Source: Peterkaempfera griseoplana
GTDB taxonomy: Bacteria > Actinomycetota > Actinomycetes > Streptomycetales > Streptomycetaceae
Assembly (NCBI RefSeq): GCF_001418575.1
Contig: NZ_LIQR01000180.1
Span: 1-40,118 of the forward strand
DNA: 40,118 nt
Direction: 5' to 3'
The translations under genes were made by a program, and so were the position numbers. A model generated the notes under the pieces. The model was given only the letters and a program-made list of their open reading frames with translations, had not been told where the DNA came from and ran no database searches. This document shows positions 29,528-37,981 of this stretch, in pieces. Within the stretch, counting starts at the first letter, position 1. Every line of letters begins with the position of its first letter.

Positions 29528-30607
29528 TCAGACGGCGGTCTTCTCCGCGCCCTTCGCTCCCGGGGCGTTCTCCGGGAAGTGGCAGGCCACCTGGTGGCCG
29601 GTGGCCAGGGCGACCAGCGGCGGCTCCTGGGTGGCGCACTTCTCCTGCGCCTTCCAGCAGCGGGTGCGGAAGCGGCAGCCGCTGGGCGGGTTGATCGGCG
29701 ACGGGACGTCACCGGTGAGCAGGATCCGCTCCCGCTTGGTCTTGCGCTTGGGGTCGGGCACCGGCACGGCCGACATCAGGGCGTTGGTGTAGGGGTGCAT
29801 CGGCCGGGCGTAGAGGTCGTCCCGGTCCGCCAGCTCCACGATCTTGCCCAGGTACATCACGGCGACCCGGTCGGAGACGTGCCGGACCACCGAGAGGTCA
29901 TGGGCGATGATCATGTAGGTGAGGCCCAGCTCCTGCTGGAGGTCGTCCAGCAGATTGACCACCTGGGCCTGGATGGAGACGTCCAGCGCCGAGACCGGCT
30001 CGTCCGCCACGATCATCTTGGGCCGGAGCGCCAGCGCACGGGCGATGCCGATGCGCTGCCGCTGGCCGCCCGAGAATTCGTGCGGGTAGCGGTTGTAGTG
30101 CTCGGGGCTGAGCCCGCAGAGCTCCAGCAGCTCCTGCACGGCCTTCTTCACGCCGCCCTCGGTCTGCACCTTCTGCAGCCGGAAGGGAGCACCCACGATG
30201 GTGCCGATGGTGTGCCGGGGGTTGAGGGACGAGTAGGGGTCCTGGAAGATCATCTGGATGTCGCGGCGCAGCGGCCGCATCTTACCGGTGGACAGATGGG
30301 TGATGTCCACCCCCTCGAACTCGATCGTCCCCCTGGTCGGCTCCATCAGCCGGGTCACCAGCCGGCCGGTGGTCGACTTGCCGCAGCCGGACTCGCCGAC
30401 CACGCCCAGGGTCTCCCCCGGGGCGACGGAGAAGTCGACTCCGTCCACCGCCTGCACGGCGCCGACCTGGCGGCGGAGCAGGCCCTTCTGGATGGGGAAG
30501 TGCTTGGTCAGCCCCGTCACCTTGAGCAGCGGCTCGCGGTCGGAGGCAGGCGCGGGCGCCGGGACCACTGCCGCAGCCCCCACCGCGGTGTCGCTCTCTT
30601 CAGCCAT
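29528..30607 (-). CDS. Peptide ABC transporter ATP-binding protein (OppF/DppF type)
   Basis: One of the two ATPases driving the importer at the cytoplasmic face. The 359-residue protein has Walker A GESGCGKST (about 92-100), the signature FSGGQRQRIGIARAL (about 175-189), Walker B VADEPVSALD and the C-terminal oligopeptide-transport extension with its Cys cluster (SGCRFRTRC...EKC) that may bind an Fe-S cluster or metal. A 27-residue Ala/Pro-rich N-terminus is unusual. The ATG at 30605-30607 is preceded by AGGAGACG. The gene is last in the operon, 110 bases from the upstream ATPase gene, with a hairpin in that gap. Confidence 0.94.
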   Translation of the reverse strand: MAEESDTAVGAAAVVPAPAPASDREPLLKVTGLTKHFPIQKGLLRRQVGAVQAVDGVDFSVAPGETLGVVGESGCGKSTTGRLVTRLMEPTRGTIEFEGVDITHLSTGKMRPLRRDIQMIFQDPYSSLNPRHTIGTIVGAPFRLQKVQTEGGVKKAVQELLELCGLSPEHYNRYPHEFSGGQRQRIGIARALALRPKMIVADEPVSALDVSIQAQVVNLLDDLQQELGLTYMIIAHDLSVVRHVSDRVAVMYLGKIVELADRDDLYARPMHPYTNALMSAVPVPDPKRKTKRERILLTGDVPSPINPPSGCRFRTRCWKAQEKCATQEPPLVALATGHQVACHFPENAPGAKGAEKTAV

Positions 30608-30679
30608 GGTTGTTCTCGTCTCCTAGGGAGTCGGGCCGGCCGTGCGGTCCGACATGGTGCCGCCTGTGGTGCTGGTCGC

Positions 30680-30704
30680 CCCCGCCGGGTTGCGGCCGGC
30701 GGGG
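30680..30704 (-). terminator. Intercistronic stem-loop between the two ATPase genes
   Basis: CCCCGCCGG (30680-30688) pairs with CCGGCGGGG (30696-30704) around a seven-base loop, shortly after the stop of the first ATPase gene. Confidence 0.5.
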
Positions 30705-30717
30705 CCGGGGCTCTCCG

Positions 30718-31803
30718 CTAGAGCAGGGGCGCGATCTCCTCGGCGAAGATGCGCTGCCGGGTCTCGGCGGGGAGGTGGCAGGCCGCCAGGTGTCCGGGGG
30801 TGACCTCGACCAACTCGGGGACCTCGGCGGTGGAGCGGCCCCCGGTCCGGTCGGCGTACGGGCAGCGCGGGTTGAAGGCGCAGCCGGACGGCAGGTTGAT
30901 CAGGCTGGGCGGGCTGCCCTTGACCGGGATCAGCCGGTCCTGGAGGTCCCGGTCGATGCGCGGCATGGAACCGAGCAGACCCCAGGTGTAAGGGTGCTCG
31001 GGCCGGGTGAAGAGTTCGGCCGAGGAGCCCTTCTCGATGCACTTCCCGCCGTACATCACCAGGATGTCGTCGGCCAGTTCGGCCACCACGCCCAGGTCGT
31101 GGGTGATGATGATCACCGAGGAGCCGAACTCCTGCTGCAGGTCCCGGATCAGGTCGAGGATCTGCGCCTGGACGGTGACGTCCAGTGCGGTGGTGGGCTC
31201 GTCCGCGATCAGCAGCGAGGGGTCGTTGGCCAGCGCCATCGCGATCATCGCGCGCTGGCGCATCCCGCCGGAGAACTCGTGCGGGTAGTTGTCCACCCGC
31301 TTGTCCGGCTGCGGGATGCCGACCCGGTCGAGCAGCTGGATCGCATGGCTGCGCGCCTGCTGCTTCTTCGCCTCCGGGTGGTGCTGCCGGTAGCCCTCGA
31401 TGATCTGCTGACCGACCGTGAAGAACGGGTGCATGGCGGTCAGCGGGTCCTGGAAGATCATGGCCATCTTCTGGCCGCGCAGCCTGCGCACCTCGTCCTT
31501 GGAGGCGCTGACCAGCTCCTGGCCGTCCAGCCAGATCTCGCCGCTGATCCTCGGGCCGAGCTTCTTACCGACGTTGCGGTGCAGGCCCATGATGGAGAGC
31601 GAGGTGACGGACTTGCCCGAGCCGGACTCGCCCACGATGCCCAGGGTCTTGCCGCGCTCCAGGGTGAAGCTCAGCCCGTCCACGGACTTGACCACGCCGT
31701 CGTCGGTGGGGAAGTGCACCTTGAGGTCGCGCACCGCGAGGAACTCGCGGGGCGCGCCCGCACCGACGTCGACGAGGGGCTCGGCGGAAGGATTCTGGGT
31801 CAT
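30718..31803 (-). CDS. Peptide ABC transporter ATP-binding protein (OppD/DppD type)
   Basis: The partner ATPase, 361 residues. It has Walker [10 protein letters not shown] (about 57-65), [15 protein letters not shown] (about 173-187) and [11 protein letters not shown], followed by the oligopeptide-type C-terminal extension with cysteines ([10 protein letters not shown]). Its ATG (31801-31803) overlaps the stop of the upstream permease in an ATGA, indicating coupled translation, so the two should be made in step. Confidence 0.95.
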   Translation of the reverse strand: MTQNPSAEPLVDVGAGAPREFLAVRDLKVHFPTDDGVVKSVDGLSFTLERGKTLGIVGESGSGKSVTSLSIMGLHRNVGKKLGPRISGEIWLDGQELVSASKDEVRRLRGQKMAMIFQDPLTAMHPFFTVGQQIIEGYRQHHPEAKKQQARSHAIQLLDRVGIPQPDKRVDNYPHEFSGGMRQRAMIAMALANDPSLLIADEPTTALDVTVQAQILDLIRDLQQEFGSSVIIITHDLGVVAELADDILVMYGGKCIEKGSSAELFTRPEHPYTWGLLGSMPRIDRDLQDRLIPVKGSPPSLINLPSGCAFNPRCPYADRTGGRSTAEVPELVEVTPGHLAACHLPAETRQRIFAEEIAPLL

Positions 31804-32804
31804 GCGAGCCTCACTCGGGGGTCGACGACCGCGTAGAACAGGTCGACGATCAGGTTGGCCATCACGATGAAGAAGGCCGCAAACAGGGTGACGCCCATGA
31901 TCATGGGCAGGTCGTTCTTGGTGATTCCGTTCAGCGCGTCATAGCCGAGGCCGTGCAGGTTGAACACGTTCTCGGTGAGGATCGCTCCGCCGAGCAGGCC
32001 ACCGAGGTCCATGCCGAAGACGGTGAGGATCGGGGTCATCGTGGCGCGCATGGCGTGCTTGCCGATGACCGTCCCCTCGCCGAGCCCCTTGGCCCTGGCG
32101 GTGCGGATGTAGTCCTCACCCAGGACGTCGAGCATGGTGGCGCGGGTCAGCCGGGCGTAGGTGGCGGCGAAGAGGAAGGCCAGGGTGATCCACGGCAGCA
32201 GCATGTTCTGCAGCCAGGCCCCCGGATCGCTTCCCAGGGAGACGTTGGGATTGGACTCCGGCAGCCAGCCCAGGTTGTAGATGAAGAGCGCCGAGGCCAC
32301 CAGACCGGTGAAGTAGACGGGGAGCGAGACTCCGGCGAGCGCCGTCACCATGGCCGCCCGGTCGATCACCGAGCGCTTGCGCAGGGCGGAGAGCACGCCG
32401 GTGCCGACACCGAAGACCAGCCAGATGGTGGCCGCGCCGGCGGCGAGCCAGGCCGTCACCGGGAAGTCGCCGGTCAGCTGGCCCCAGACCGGGGTCTGGG
32501 TCTGGGTGGAGATGCCCATGCACGGCGCGGGGCACCAGGTGGTGTCGGGCCCGTTGCTGTACGAACGGCCCGCCACCAGACCCTTGAGGTACAGCCAGAA
32601 CTGCTCGTAGATCGGCTTGTCCAGGCCCAGCTTGACCTTGATGCCGGCGATGGCGACCGGGTTCGCGTTCTTGCCGACGTAGCGCAGAACCGGGTCGGTG
32701 TGCTGCAGCCACGGCACCAGGAAGAAGATGCCGAAGGTGATCGTGGCGACCACCAGCAGCATGACGACCACGTTCAGAAGTCGTCGGAAGATGTACAGGA
32801 GCAC
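31800..32804 (-). CDS. Peptide ABC transporter permease (OppB/DppB type)
   Basis: The 334-residue membrane protein has about six helices. The first starts at LLYIFRRLLNVVVMLLVV, and the EAA loop reads DVLGEDYIRTARAKGLGE before VIGKHAMR. I chose the GTG at 32802-32804 because family members start just before the first helix. An upstream in-frame TTG would place the N-terminus inside the stem-loop that follows the binding-protein gene. No good Shine-Dalgarno sequence precedes the GTG. It has a Cys-containing external loop (about 85-100, TTWCPAPCMG), probably a disulfide site, not usual in OppB. Confidence 0.9.
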   Translation of the reverse strand: MLLYIFRRLLNVVVMLLVVATITFGIFFLVPWLQHTDPVLRYVGKNANPVAIAGIKVKLGLDKPIYEQFWLYLKGLVAGRSYSNGPDTTWCPAPCMGISTQTQTPVWGQLTGDFPVTAWLAAGAATIWLVFGVGTGVLSALRKRSVIDRAAMVTALAGVSLPVYFTGLVASALFIYNLGWLPESNPNVSLGSDPGAWLQNMLLPWITLAFLFAATYARLTRATMLDVLGEDYIRTARAKGLGEGTVIGKHAMRATMTPILTVFGMDLGGLLGGAILTENVFNLHGLGYDALNGITKNDLPMIMGVTLFAAFFIVMANLIVDLFYAVVDPRVRLA

Positions 32805-32823
32805 TGCGGTCGGCTTGGCCGAC

Positions 32824-32863
32824 GGTTGGCCGGCCGCCCCCTGTCGGGGATGGCCGGCCAACC
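32824..32863 (-). terminator. Stem-loop between binding protein and permease genes
   Basis: GGTTGGCCGGCC (32824-32835) and its complement (32852-32863) form a perfect 12-bp stem with a 16-base loop. It lies about 55 bases after the binding-protein gene and 20 bases before the permease start. A partial terminator or stabiliser here would give more binding protein than permease. Confidence 0.75.
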
Positions 32864-32917
32864 GCGACCCGCCTTCACCTGCCCTTCGGTCTAGCTGTGC
32901 TTACAGGTGAGGACGGA

Positions 32918-34693
32918 CTACTTGCCGTCGGACAGGCCCAGGGCCGAGAAGTCGATCATCCCGAGCTCCTGGGAGAACATCACGTTGGTCAGGCGGGGGT
33001 TGAAGTAGTTGAGCGACTGCTCGACCACACCCGGGAAGTACAGCGCCTGGTCCATGACCTTGTGGTTGATCTTGGTGTAGGCCGCAGCGGCCTCGGCCGG
33101 GTCGGTCGACTTCGCGGCGTCGTCGATCCAGCCGTTGATCTCCGGGTCGTTGATCTCGGAGTAGTTGTTGTTGCCCGACTTGAGGATCAGACGGCCGTCG
33201 ACCAGCACCCGCAGGAAGCCCGAACCGGTCGGGTAGTCCGAGCCCCAGCCGAAGACGTTCAGGCCGATGTTGTGGCTGTGCATGAAGTCCGGCGCGCCCA
33301 CGGTGGAGGCGGACTGCGAACCGTCGTACTGGAAGACGCTGGCGTTGATGCCGACGGTCTTCAGCGCCGCCTGCGCGGCGACGGCCTGCTTGACGTCCTT
33401 GGGGCTGGTGCTACGGGCGGCGATGGTGGTGGAGAAGCCGTTGGGCTTGCCGCACGCGGCGAGCGCCGCCTTGGCCTTCGCCACGTCGGGCTTGCCCGCG
33501 GCCAGGCTGTACGGGTCGTACTTGTCCGAGCCCGGGATGGACGGCGGCAGCATGTTGGTGGCCAGCTGGCCGGCCCACTGGCCGCCACGCGCGGTCTGCT
33601 GGTCGGTGCCGTTGATCGCGTACACGACCGCCTTGCGGCAGTTGATGTTGTCGAACGGCGCGACCTTGGTCTGGATGGAGATGTACCGGATGGTCGCCGC
33701 CGGGGCGTCCACGGTGTTCGCCTTCAGGTCCGGGTGGGTCAGGATCTTGCCCTGGGCCGCGGTCTGCACACCGCGCTGGCCCGCGTCGATGTCGATGGAG
33801 CCGGCCAGCAGGCGGCTGTCCAGGTCGTCGGCGTTGGAGGTGACGGTGAAGGTGATCTTGTCCGGCAGAGCGCTGCGCAGCTTGTCCGTCGATGCGTCCC
33901 AGTTGGGGTTGCGCACCATGTCGAAGCCCTTGTTGGCGACGTAGTTCTCGACCTTGTAGGGACCGCTGGAGACCGGGTGCTTCGCGTAGCTGGCGCCGTC
34001 GTCCTTGGACTTCTCGACCGGAGCCCCGCCGCCCATGGCGAGGTGGTAGAGGAAGTCGGAGTTGGCCTGGGCCAGCTTGAAGACGATGGTGCTGTCGTCC
34101 GGCGTCTGGACGGACTTCAGACCGAGCTTGTCCTTGTCCTTGTCCTTGTACGGGCCGGGGTACTTCTGCCCCTGGTCCAGGTCGTCGATCAGGTAGATCG
34201 GGCCGTTGGGCAGCACGTCCTGCGCGAAGACGCGCTCGATGCCGTACTTGATGTCCTTGGACGTGATCGGGGTGCCGTCCTCGAACTTGATGCCCGACTT
34301 CAGCTTGAAGGTGTACGTCTTGCCGCCGTCCGTGATGGTCGGCATGGCCTCGGCCAGGTCGGGCTGCAGGTCAAGGCCCGCCTTGCCCGGCTTCGAGGGG
34401 TAGTTGACCAGGGTGCGGGTGTAGAGCCGCTGGAGGTCCCAGACGAAGGCGTAGTAGCCGATCGCGGGGTCCAGCGAGTCGACGTCCTGGGTGCTCCAGA
34501 ACTTGAGCGTGCCGCCCTTCTTGGTGGACGGGTTCACGATGCTGGTGGCAGCTGCGTTGAAGGCGTGGGTACCGCCGCCGCCACCGCTGCCGCCGCTGCT
34601 GCCGCCGGAGCCCTTGGACCCGCTGCAGGCCGCGGTCAGGGCGAGGGCTCCGACCAGGCCGACTGCGGCGAGCGCCTTCTTACGAGTAGTCAC
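32918..34693 (-). CDS. Peptide-binding lipoprotein of the ABC importer (SBP family 5)
   Basis: The 591-residue extracellular binding protein carries a lipoprotein signal peptide (KK then AAVGLVGALALTAAC), with Cys23 in an LTAAC lipobox and a Gly/Ser-rich linker (about 24-41). The body has the family 5 features: SLDPAIGYY near 73-81, LAEAMPTITDGGKTYTFKLK and FEDGTPITSKDIKYGIERV. A run of alternating Lys-Asp (YKDKDKDKLG) lies near 182. It is likely to bind oligopeptides outside the membrane. The GTG (34691-34693) has GGAGG about ten bases upstream. It lies second in the operon, between hairpins on both sides. Confidence 0.95.
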   Translation of the reverse strand: MTTRKKALAAVGLVGALALTAACSGSKGSGGSSGGSGGGGGTHAFNAAATSIVNPSTKKGGTLKFWSTQDVDSLDPAIGYYAFVWDLQRLYTRTLVNYPSKPGKAGLDLQPDLAEAMPTITDGGKTYTFKLKSGIKFEDGTPITSKDIKYGIERVFAQDVLPNGPIYLIDDLDQGQKYPGPYKDKDKDKLGLKSVQTPDDSTIVFKLAQANSDFLYHLAMGGGAPVEKSKDDGASYAKHPVSSGPYKVENYVANKGFDMVRNPNWDASTDKLRSALPDKITFTVTSNADDLDSRLLAGSIDIDAGQRGVQTAAQGKILTHPDLKANTVDAPAATIRYISIQTKVAPFDNINCRKAVVYAINGTDQQTARGGQWAGQLATNMLPPSIPGSDKYDPYSLAAGKPDVAKAKAALAACGKPNGFSTTIAARSTSPKDVKQAVAAQAALKTVGINASVFQYDGSQSASTVGAPDFMHSHNIGLNVFGWGSDYPTGSGFLRVLVDGRLILKSGNNNYSEINDPEINGWIDDAAKSTDPAEAAAAYTKINHKVMDQALYFPGVVEQSLNYFNPRLTNVMFSQELGMIDFSALGLSDGK

Positions 34694-34780
34694 TGGATGT
34701 CAACCTCCGAAAGTGCCCAGCGCCCGAGGGTGGGCCCTGGTCGTCAGATGGACGAGCACTGCTCTCCATCGGATCTGGTG

Positions 34781-34802
34781 CCGCGCTGCCGCCGCAGCGC
34801 GG
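34781..34802 (-). terminator. Intercistronic stem-loop before the binding-protein gene
   Basis: CCGCGCTGC (34781-34789) pairs perfectly with GCAGCGCGG (34794-34802) around four bases. It begins five bases after the first permease's stop. Confidence 0.55.
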
Positions 34803-34807
34803 GCTGT

Positions 34808-35812
34808 TCAGTTCCCCTTGGGATCGAGGGCGTCACGCAGCCCGTCGCCGAAGAGGTTGAAGGACAGCACGGTGATGAAGATCGCCAGGCCGGGGATCGC
34901 CATGTAGGCCGGGTCGACCGTGTAGTACTGCACCGAGTCCGACAGCATCTGCCCCCACGAAGGAGTGGGCGGCTGGACACCGACACCCAGGAAGCTGAGT
35001 GCCGCCTCGTTCAGGATGTTCGTCGGGATCATCAACGTGGTGTAGACCAGAATGGGCGCGACCAGGTTGGGGAGCAGTTCCTTGATCATGATGTGCAGCT
35101 GTCCGGCTCCCAGGCTCCGCGCCGCCTCCACGAACTCGCGCTCCCTCAGGGAGAGGGTCTGGCCGCGGACGATACGTCCGATGTACGGCCATCCGAAGAA
35201 CCCGATCACGAAGATCAGCACGAGGATGCGCGGGCCGCTGCCGGAGAGTCCGAACAGCTTGGTCGGCACGACCGACACCAGCGCGATCGAGAAGAGCAGC
35301 TGCGGGAAGGCCAGCAGCACGTCCATCGTCCGGCTGAGGAAGGAGTCGACCCAGCCGCCGAAGAAGCCCGCCGCCATGCCCAGCAGCACGCCGATCACCA
35401 CCGCGAGGGCGGCCGCGCCGAAGGCGACGATCAGCGAGATCTGCGCACCGTAGACGATCCGACTGAAGATGTCGCGACCGTAGGTGGGGTCGATGCCCAG
35501 CAGGTGAGTGCCGCTCATGCCGCCGAAGGATCCCTTCGGCGTCCCGATGCCGAGCGAGGCGTCGAGCAGGTCGGTGTGGAAGGTGGCCGGGTCCTGGCCC
35601 ACCAGCGCACAGAGCACGGGGGCGAGCACGCCCACCAGCAGCAGGAGGATGACCACCACGCCGCCACCGAGTGCGACCTTGTCTCGTTTCAGCCTCTCCC
35701 AGGCGATGCGGCCCAGGGAGCGGCCTTCGATCTGCTTGCTGGACGCGCCCGCGAGTACGGCCTCGGGGGGCGCCTCAGCCACGGATCCGGTGGTCTCGAT
35801 GGGTGCAGTCAT
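34808..35812 (-). CDS. Peptide ABC transporter permease (OppC/DppC type)
   Basis: The 334-residue protein has an N-terminal cytoplasmic stretch (about 1-45), then a helix (VALGGGVVVILLLLVGVLAP), an OppC-type LGIDPTYGRDIFSRIVYGA region and the EAA loop REFVEAARSLGA. It is the second membrane subunit of the importer and the first gene of this operon; the ordering permease, binding protein, permease, ATPase, ATPase differs from the usual one. The ATG at 35810-35812 has AGGA only about four bases upstream, a tight spacing that may lower its translation. Confidence 0.93.
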   Translation of the reverse strand: MTAPIETTGSVAEAPPEAVLAGASSKQIEGRSLGRIAWERLKRDKVALGGGVVVILLLLVGVLAPVLCALVGQDPATFHTDLLDASLGIGTPKGSFGGMSGTHLLGIDPTYGRDIFSRIVYGAQISLIVAFGAAALAVVIGVLLGMAAGFFGGWVDSFLSRTMDVLLAFPQLLFSIALVSVVPTKLFGLSGSGPRILVLIFVIGFFGWPYIGRIVRGQTLSLREREFVEAARSLGAGQLHIMIKELLPNLVAPILVYTTLMIPTNILNEAALSFLGVGVQPPTPSWGQMLSDSVQYYTVDPAYMAIPGLAIFITVLSFNLFGDGLRDALDPKGN

Positions 35813-36280
35813 TTTCCTGTCAGATCCCCTCGCCGGCGGTGGCCAGCACACGGTGCCCGCCCGGCCGATCCGTTCCCGTGGTCGGACTCGGATCGGAGCA
35901 TCGGTCGTGATGGTGCTCGGTGTTCAGCTGCGGCAGTACAGATGGTGCGTCAGGTGGGGCGGTTCGCTGGGTGGTGCTGTGCGGCAGGGCAGAGTTCGTT
36001 CGGCCCTCGGTTCCACGCACTGAGCCCCGATCAGGCCCCTGTGCGGTACGCCGGCACGTGAGGCGCCCTCGACTCACGGTGTGCGGCGCAACTCTCCTTC
36101 GTCCGGATAGCGGTGCGCCAGACCCCTCGGAGGATGTTTGCGCAACTGTGATCTGCCTGCATGCAGACTCGACATCTGCGAATGGCCCTCTTCATACAGC
36201 TGTAACACCGGCCACACATCGCAGGCGGACGCGAGTAGACCTCAGGCGTCCCGATAAGTGGACATGGCTTCCCGGATTCT

Positions 36281-36310
36281 TTATCCCGCCATGTCATTGC
36301 AGGGTCTCAA
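36281..36310 (-). promoter_or_regulatory. Candidate promoter of the peptide ABC operon
   Basis: On the minus strand TTGAGA (36310-36305) and GGATAA (36286-36281) are 18 bases apart in the AT-rich part of the gap. The -10 fits only loosely. Confidence 0.3.
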
Positions 36311-36423
36311 GTTTTGCTCACAGTTCGGACACTTTCGCAGGTTCACGACAGGCCCACCTTGGGCATTCCCCGGCGACCGCGCCGCCATGCGGCCGATCGG
36401 GTCCGCGAAAGGCCTCCCGGCGG

Positions 36424-36429
36424 TACCTT
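36424..36429 (+). promoter_or_regulatory. -10 element of the DUF885 gene, probably leaderless
   Basis: TACCTT is followed by eight bases and the ATG at 36438. No ribosome site is present. Confidence 0.5.
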
Positions 36430-36437
36430 CTGAGCCC

Positions 36438-37964
36438 ATGGAGCAGCGCCTGCGCGCGGTGTGCGACCTGATGGTCCCGACCGTCCGCGAGACGGCCGGA
36501 CGGCACGAGTACGACGGACGGGTGCAGGACCTCTCCCCCGACGGGGTGCGGGCCGGTCTGGCGGCCGTACGGCGGGCCCGCGCGGCCGGGGACGGCACCG
36601 CCCCCGGCTCACCCGACGACGCCCAGCTGACCGTCTTCGAGGACGCCCTGGAGACCCAGCTCGGCACCCTCCAGCTGCACCGCCGCGACCCCTATCTGCA
36701 CCTCTCCAACCTCGAACTCGCCTGCTACGACAGGGACTACGCCCCCGCCGAGGAGCGCGCCATCGCCCGCCGCCGCCATCTGGCCGCCTGGCCGGACGCC
36801 GTGGACGCCGCCATCGCCTCGCTGGACCGGCTCTCCGCCCCCGTGGCGGCGGCCCTGCTGGGAGCGGTCCGCGGCCTGGCCGTGGGCCTGGACCCGGGGC
36901 AGGGGGCCGAGACCCAGGACGCCCTGGCCGCCCACGCCCGGCTGGTGGGCCATGTGGCCCGGGCGGCGGACCACGGGGAGCCGGAGTTCGCCCTGGGCGG
37001 CGATGCACTGGCCGCCCTGATGGGCAGCCAGGAGGGCCTGCCGGTCGACCTGGGCCGGCTCGCCGAGCGCGCCGACGCCGAGCGGGACCGGCTGCGTGAC
37101 CTGCTCACCGAGGCCTGCGGGGCACTGGACCCCGGGCGCGCCCCCGCCGACCTGGTCCCCGACCTGCTCGCCGACCACCCCGGAGCGGAGGCCGTGGTTC
37201 CCGAGGCGGCCCGGCTGGCGGGGGAGCTGCTCGCCTTCACCCGTGAGCACGAGCTCGTCCCCTACACCGACGGCGACTGCCTGGTGGGCCCCGCACCCGA
37301 GTCGCGGCGCTGGTCGACGGCCATGCTCACCTGGGCGGGGCCGGGCGAACCCGACGCACCCTCCTGGTACCACGTCACCCCACCGGACCCGGACTGGCCG
37401 GCCGGCGCGGCGGAGGAGTGGCTCACCGTCTTCTCCCGTACCACCCTGCCCGCCATCACCGCCCACGAGGTCGCCCCCGGCCACTTCGCCCACGGGCGGG
37501 CGCTGCGCCGCGCCGCCACCCCGGTCCGCCGCACCCTGCACTCCCTGGCCTTCTGCGAGGGCTGGGCGCACTACGCGGAGGAGGTCTGCCTGGAGGAGGG
37601 CTTCCGCGCCGGTGACGCCCGCTTCGCGGCGGGAGTGGCCCTGGAGGCGCTGGTCCGGGTGACCCGGCTGTCCTGCGCCATCGGACTGCACACCGGCGCC
37701 ATGGACGTGGCCGAGGCCACCCGCCGTTTCATGGCCGACGCCCATCTGCCCCGGGCGGGAGCGGCCGCCGAGGCGCGACGGGGGACCTTCGACGCCGGGT
37801 ACGGCCGCTACACCTGGGGCAAGCTGGAGATCCTCGCGCTGCGGGAGCGCACCCGGGCCGCCGCCGGGAGCGGCTTCACCCCGGCGCGCTTCCATGCGGC
37901 GCTGCTGGAGCTGGGCAGCCCGCCGCTGGGGCTGCTGCCCGCGCGCGGGCTGCCCCTGCGCTGA
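36438..37964 (+). CDS. DUF885 family protein, putative zinc metalloprotease
   Basis: The 508-residue soluble protein shows HEVAPGH at 343-349 and EGWAHY at 374-379, the conserved pair of the DUF885 family, which resembles gluzincin HExxH...E sites (here HExxxGH). A metal-dependent peptidase is inferred; the substrate is unknown. No signal peptide is seen, so it acts in the cytoplasm. The frame is open another 60 codons upstream, but that part is in the AT-rich intergenic region, has poor codon use and no family likeness. The ATG at 36438 is preceded by a leaderless-type -10. It is convergent with the next gene at seven bases. The divergent peptide importer suggests a possible link with peptide use, which is speculative. 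Confidence 0.88.
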   Translation: MEQRLRAVCDLMVPTVRETAGRHEYDGRVQDLSPDGVRAGLAAVRRARAAGDGTAPGSPDDAQLTVFEDALETQLGTLQLHRRDPYLHLSNLELACYDRDYAPAEERAIARRRHLAAWPDAVDAAIASLDRLSAPVAAALLGAVRGLAVGLDPGQGAETQDALAAHARLVGHVARAADHGEPEFALGGDALAALMGSQEGLPVDLGRLAERADAERDRLRDLLTEACGALDPGRAPADLVPDLLADHPGAEAVVPEAARLAGELLAFTREHELVPYTDGDCLVGPAPESRRWSTAMLTWAGPGEPDAPSWYHVTPPDPDWPAGAAEEWLTVFSRTTLPAITAHEVAPGHFAHGRALRRAATPVRRTLHSLAFCEGWAHYAEEVCLEEGFRAGDARFAAGVALEALVRVTRLSCAIGLHTGAMDVAEATRRFMADAHLPRAGAAAEARRGTFDAGYGRYTWGKLEILALRERTRAAAGSGFTPARFHAALLELGSPPLGLLPARGLPLR

Positions 37965-37981
37965 CGGAAGGTCAGCGGGGG
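37953..37981. terminator. Bidirectional terminator containing both stop codons
   Basis: CGCTGAC (37959-37965) and GTCAGCG (37971-37977) pair around GGAAG. The flanks CCCC and GGGG add four pairs beyond a TG bulge. The TGA of the DUF885 gene lies in the left arm and that of the SseB-like gene in the right. Confidence 0.65.

Larger units (their letters stand above)
35813..36437. other. Long, AT-richer intergenic region upstream of the ABC operon
   Basis: These 625 bases hold no convincing gene. The part from about 36100 to 36350 is clearly AT-richer than the rest of the window. It carries perfect palindromes TTGCGCAA (36138-36145), CTGCATGCAG (36157-36166) and TACAGCTGTA (36195-36204). It presumably holds the promoters of the ABC operon and of the divergent DUF885 gene. 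If the ABC promoter lies near 36300 the transcript would have a leader of about 460 bases. Confidence 0.5.

Noticed and set aside
36031-36297. 88-codon minus-strand frame with a CxxC-rich patch (MCGRCYSCMKRAIRRCRVC), like a small zinc-binding protein
   Set aside because: Third-position base use is unlike that of the genes here, there is no ribosome site, it overlaps the candidate promoter and palindromes, and cysteines arise from the AT-richer stretch. It is probably chance.
36318-36355. Possible PhoP (PHO box) repeats GTTCGG and GTTCAC
   Set aside because: They are 18 bases apart, not the 11 or 22 expected for PHO-box units, and match poorly.
36240-36437. A 60-residue extension of the DUF885 protein
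   Set aside because: It lies in AT-rich non-coding sequence; the family start and a leaderless -10 point to 36438.
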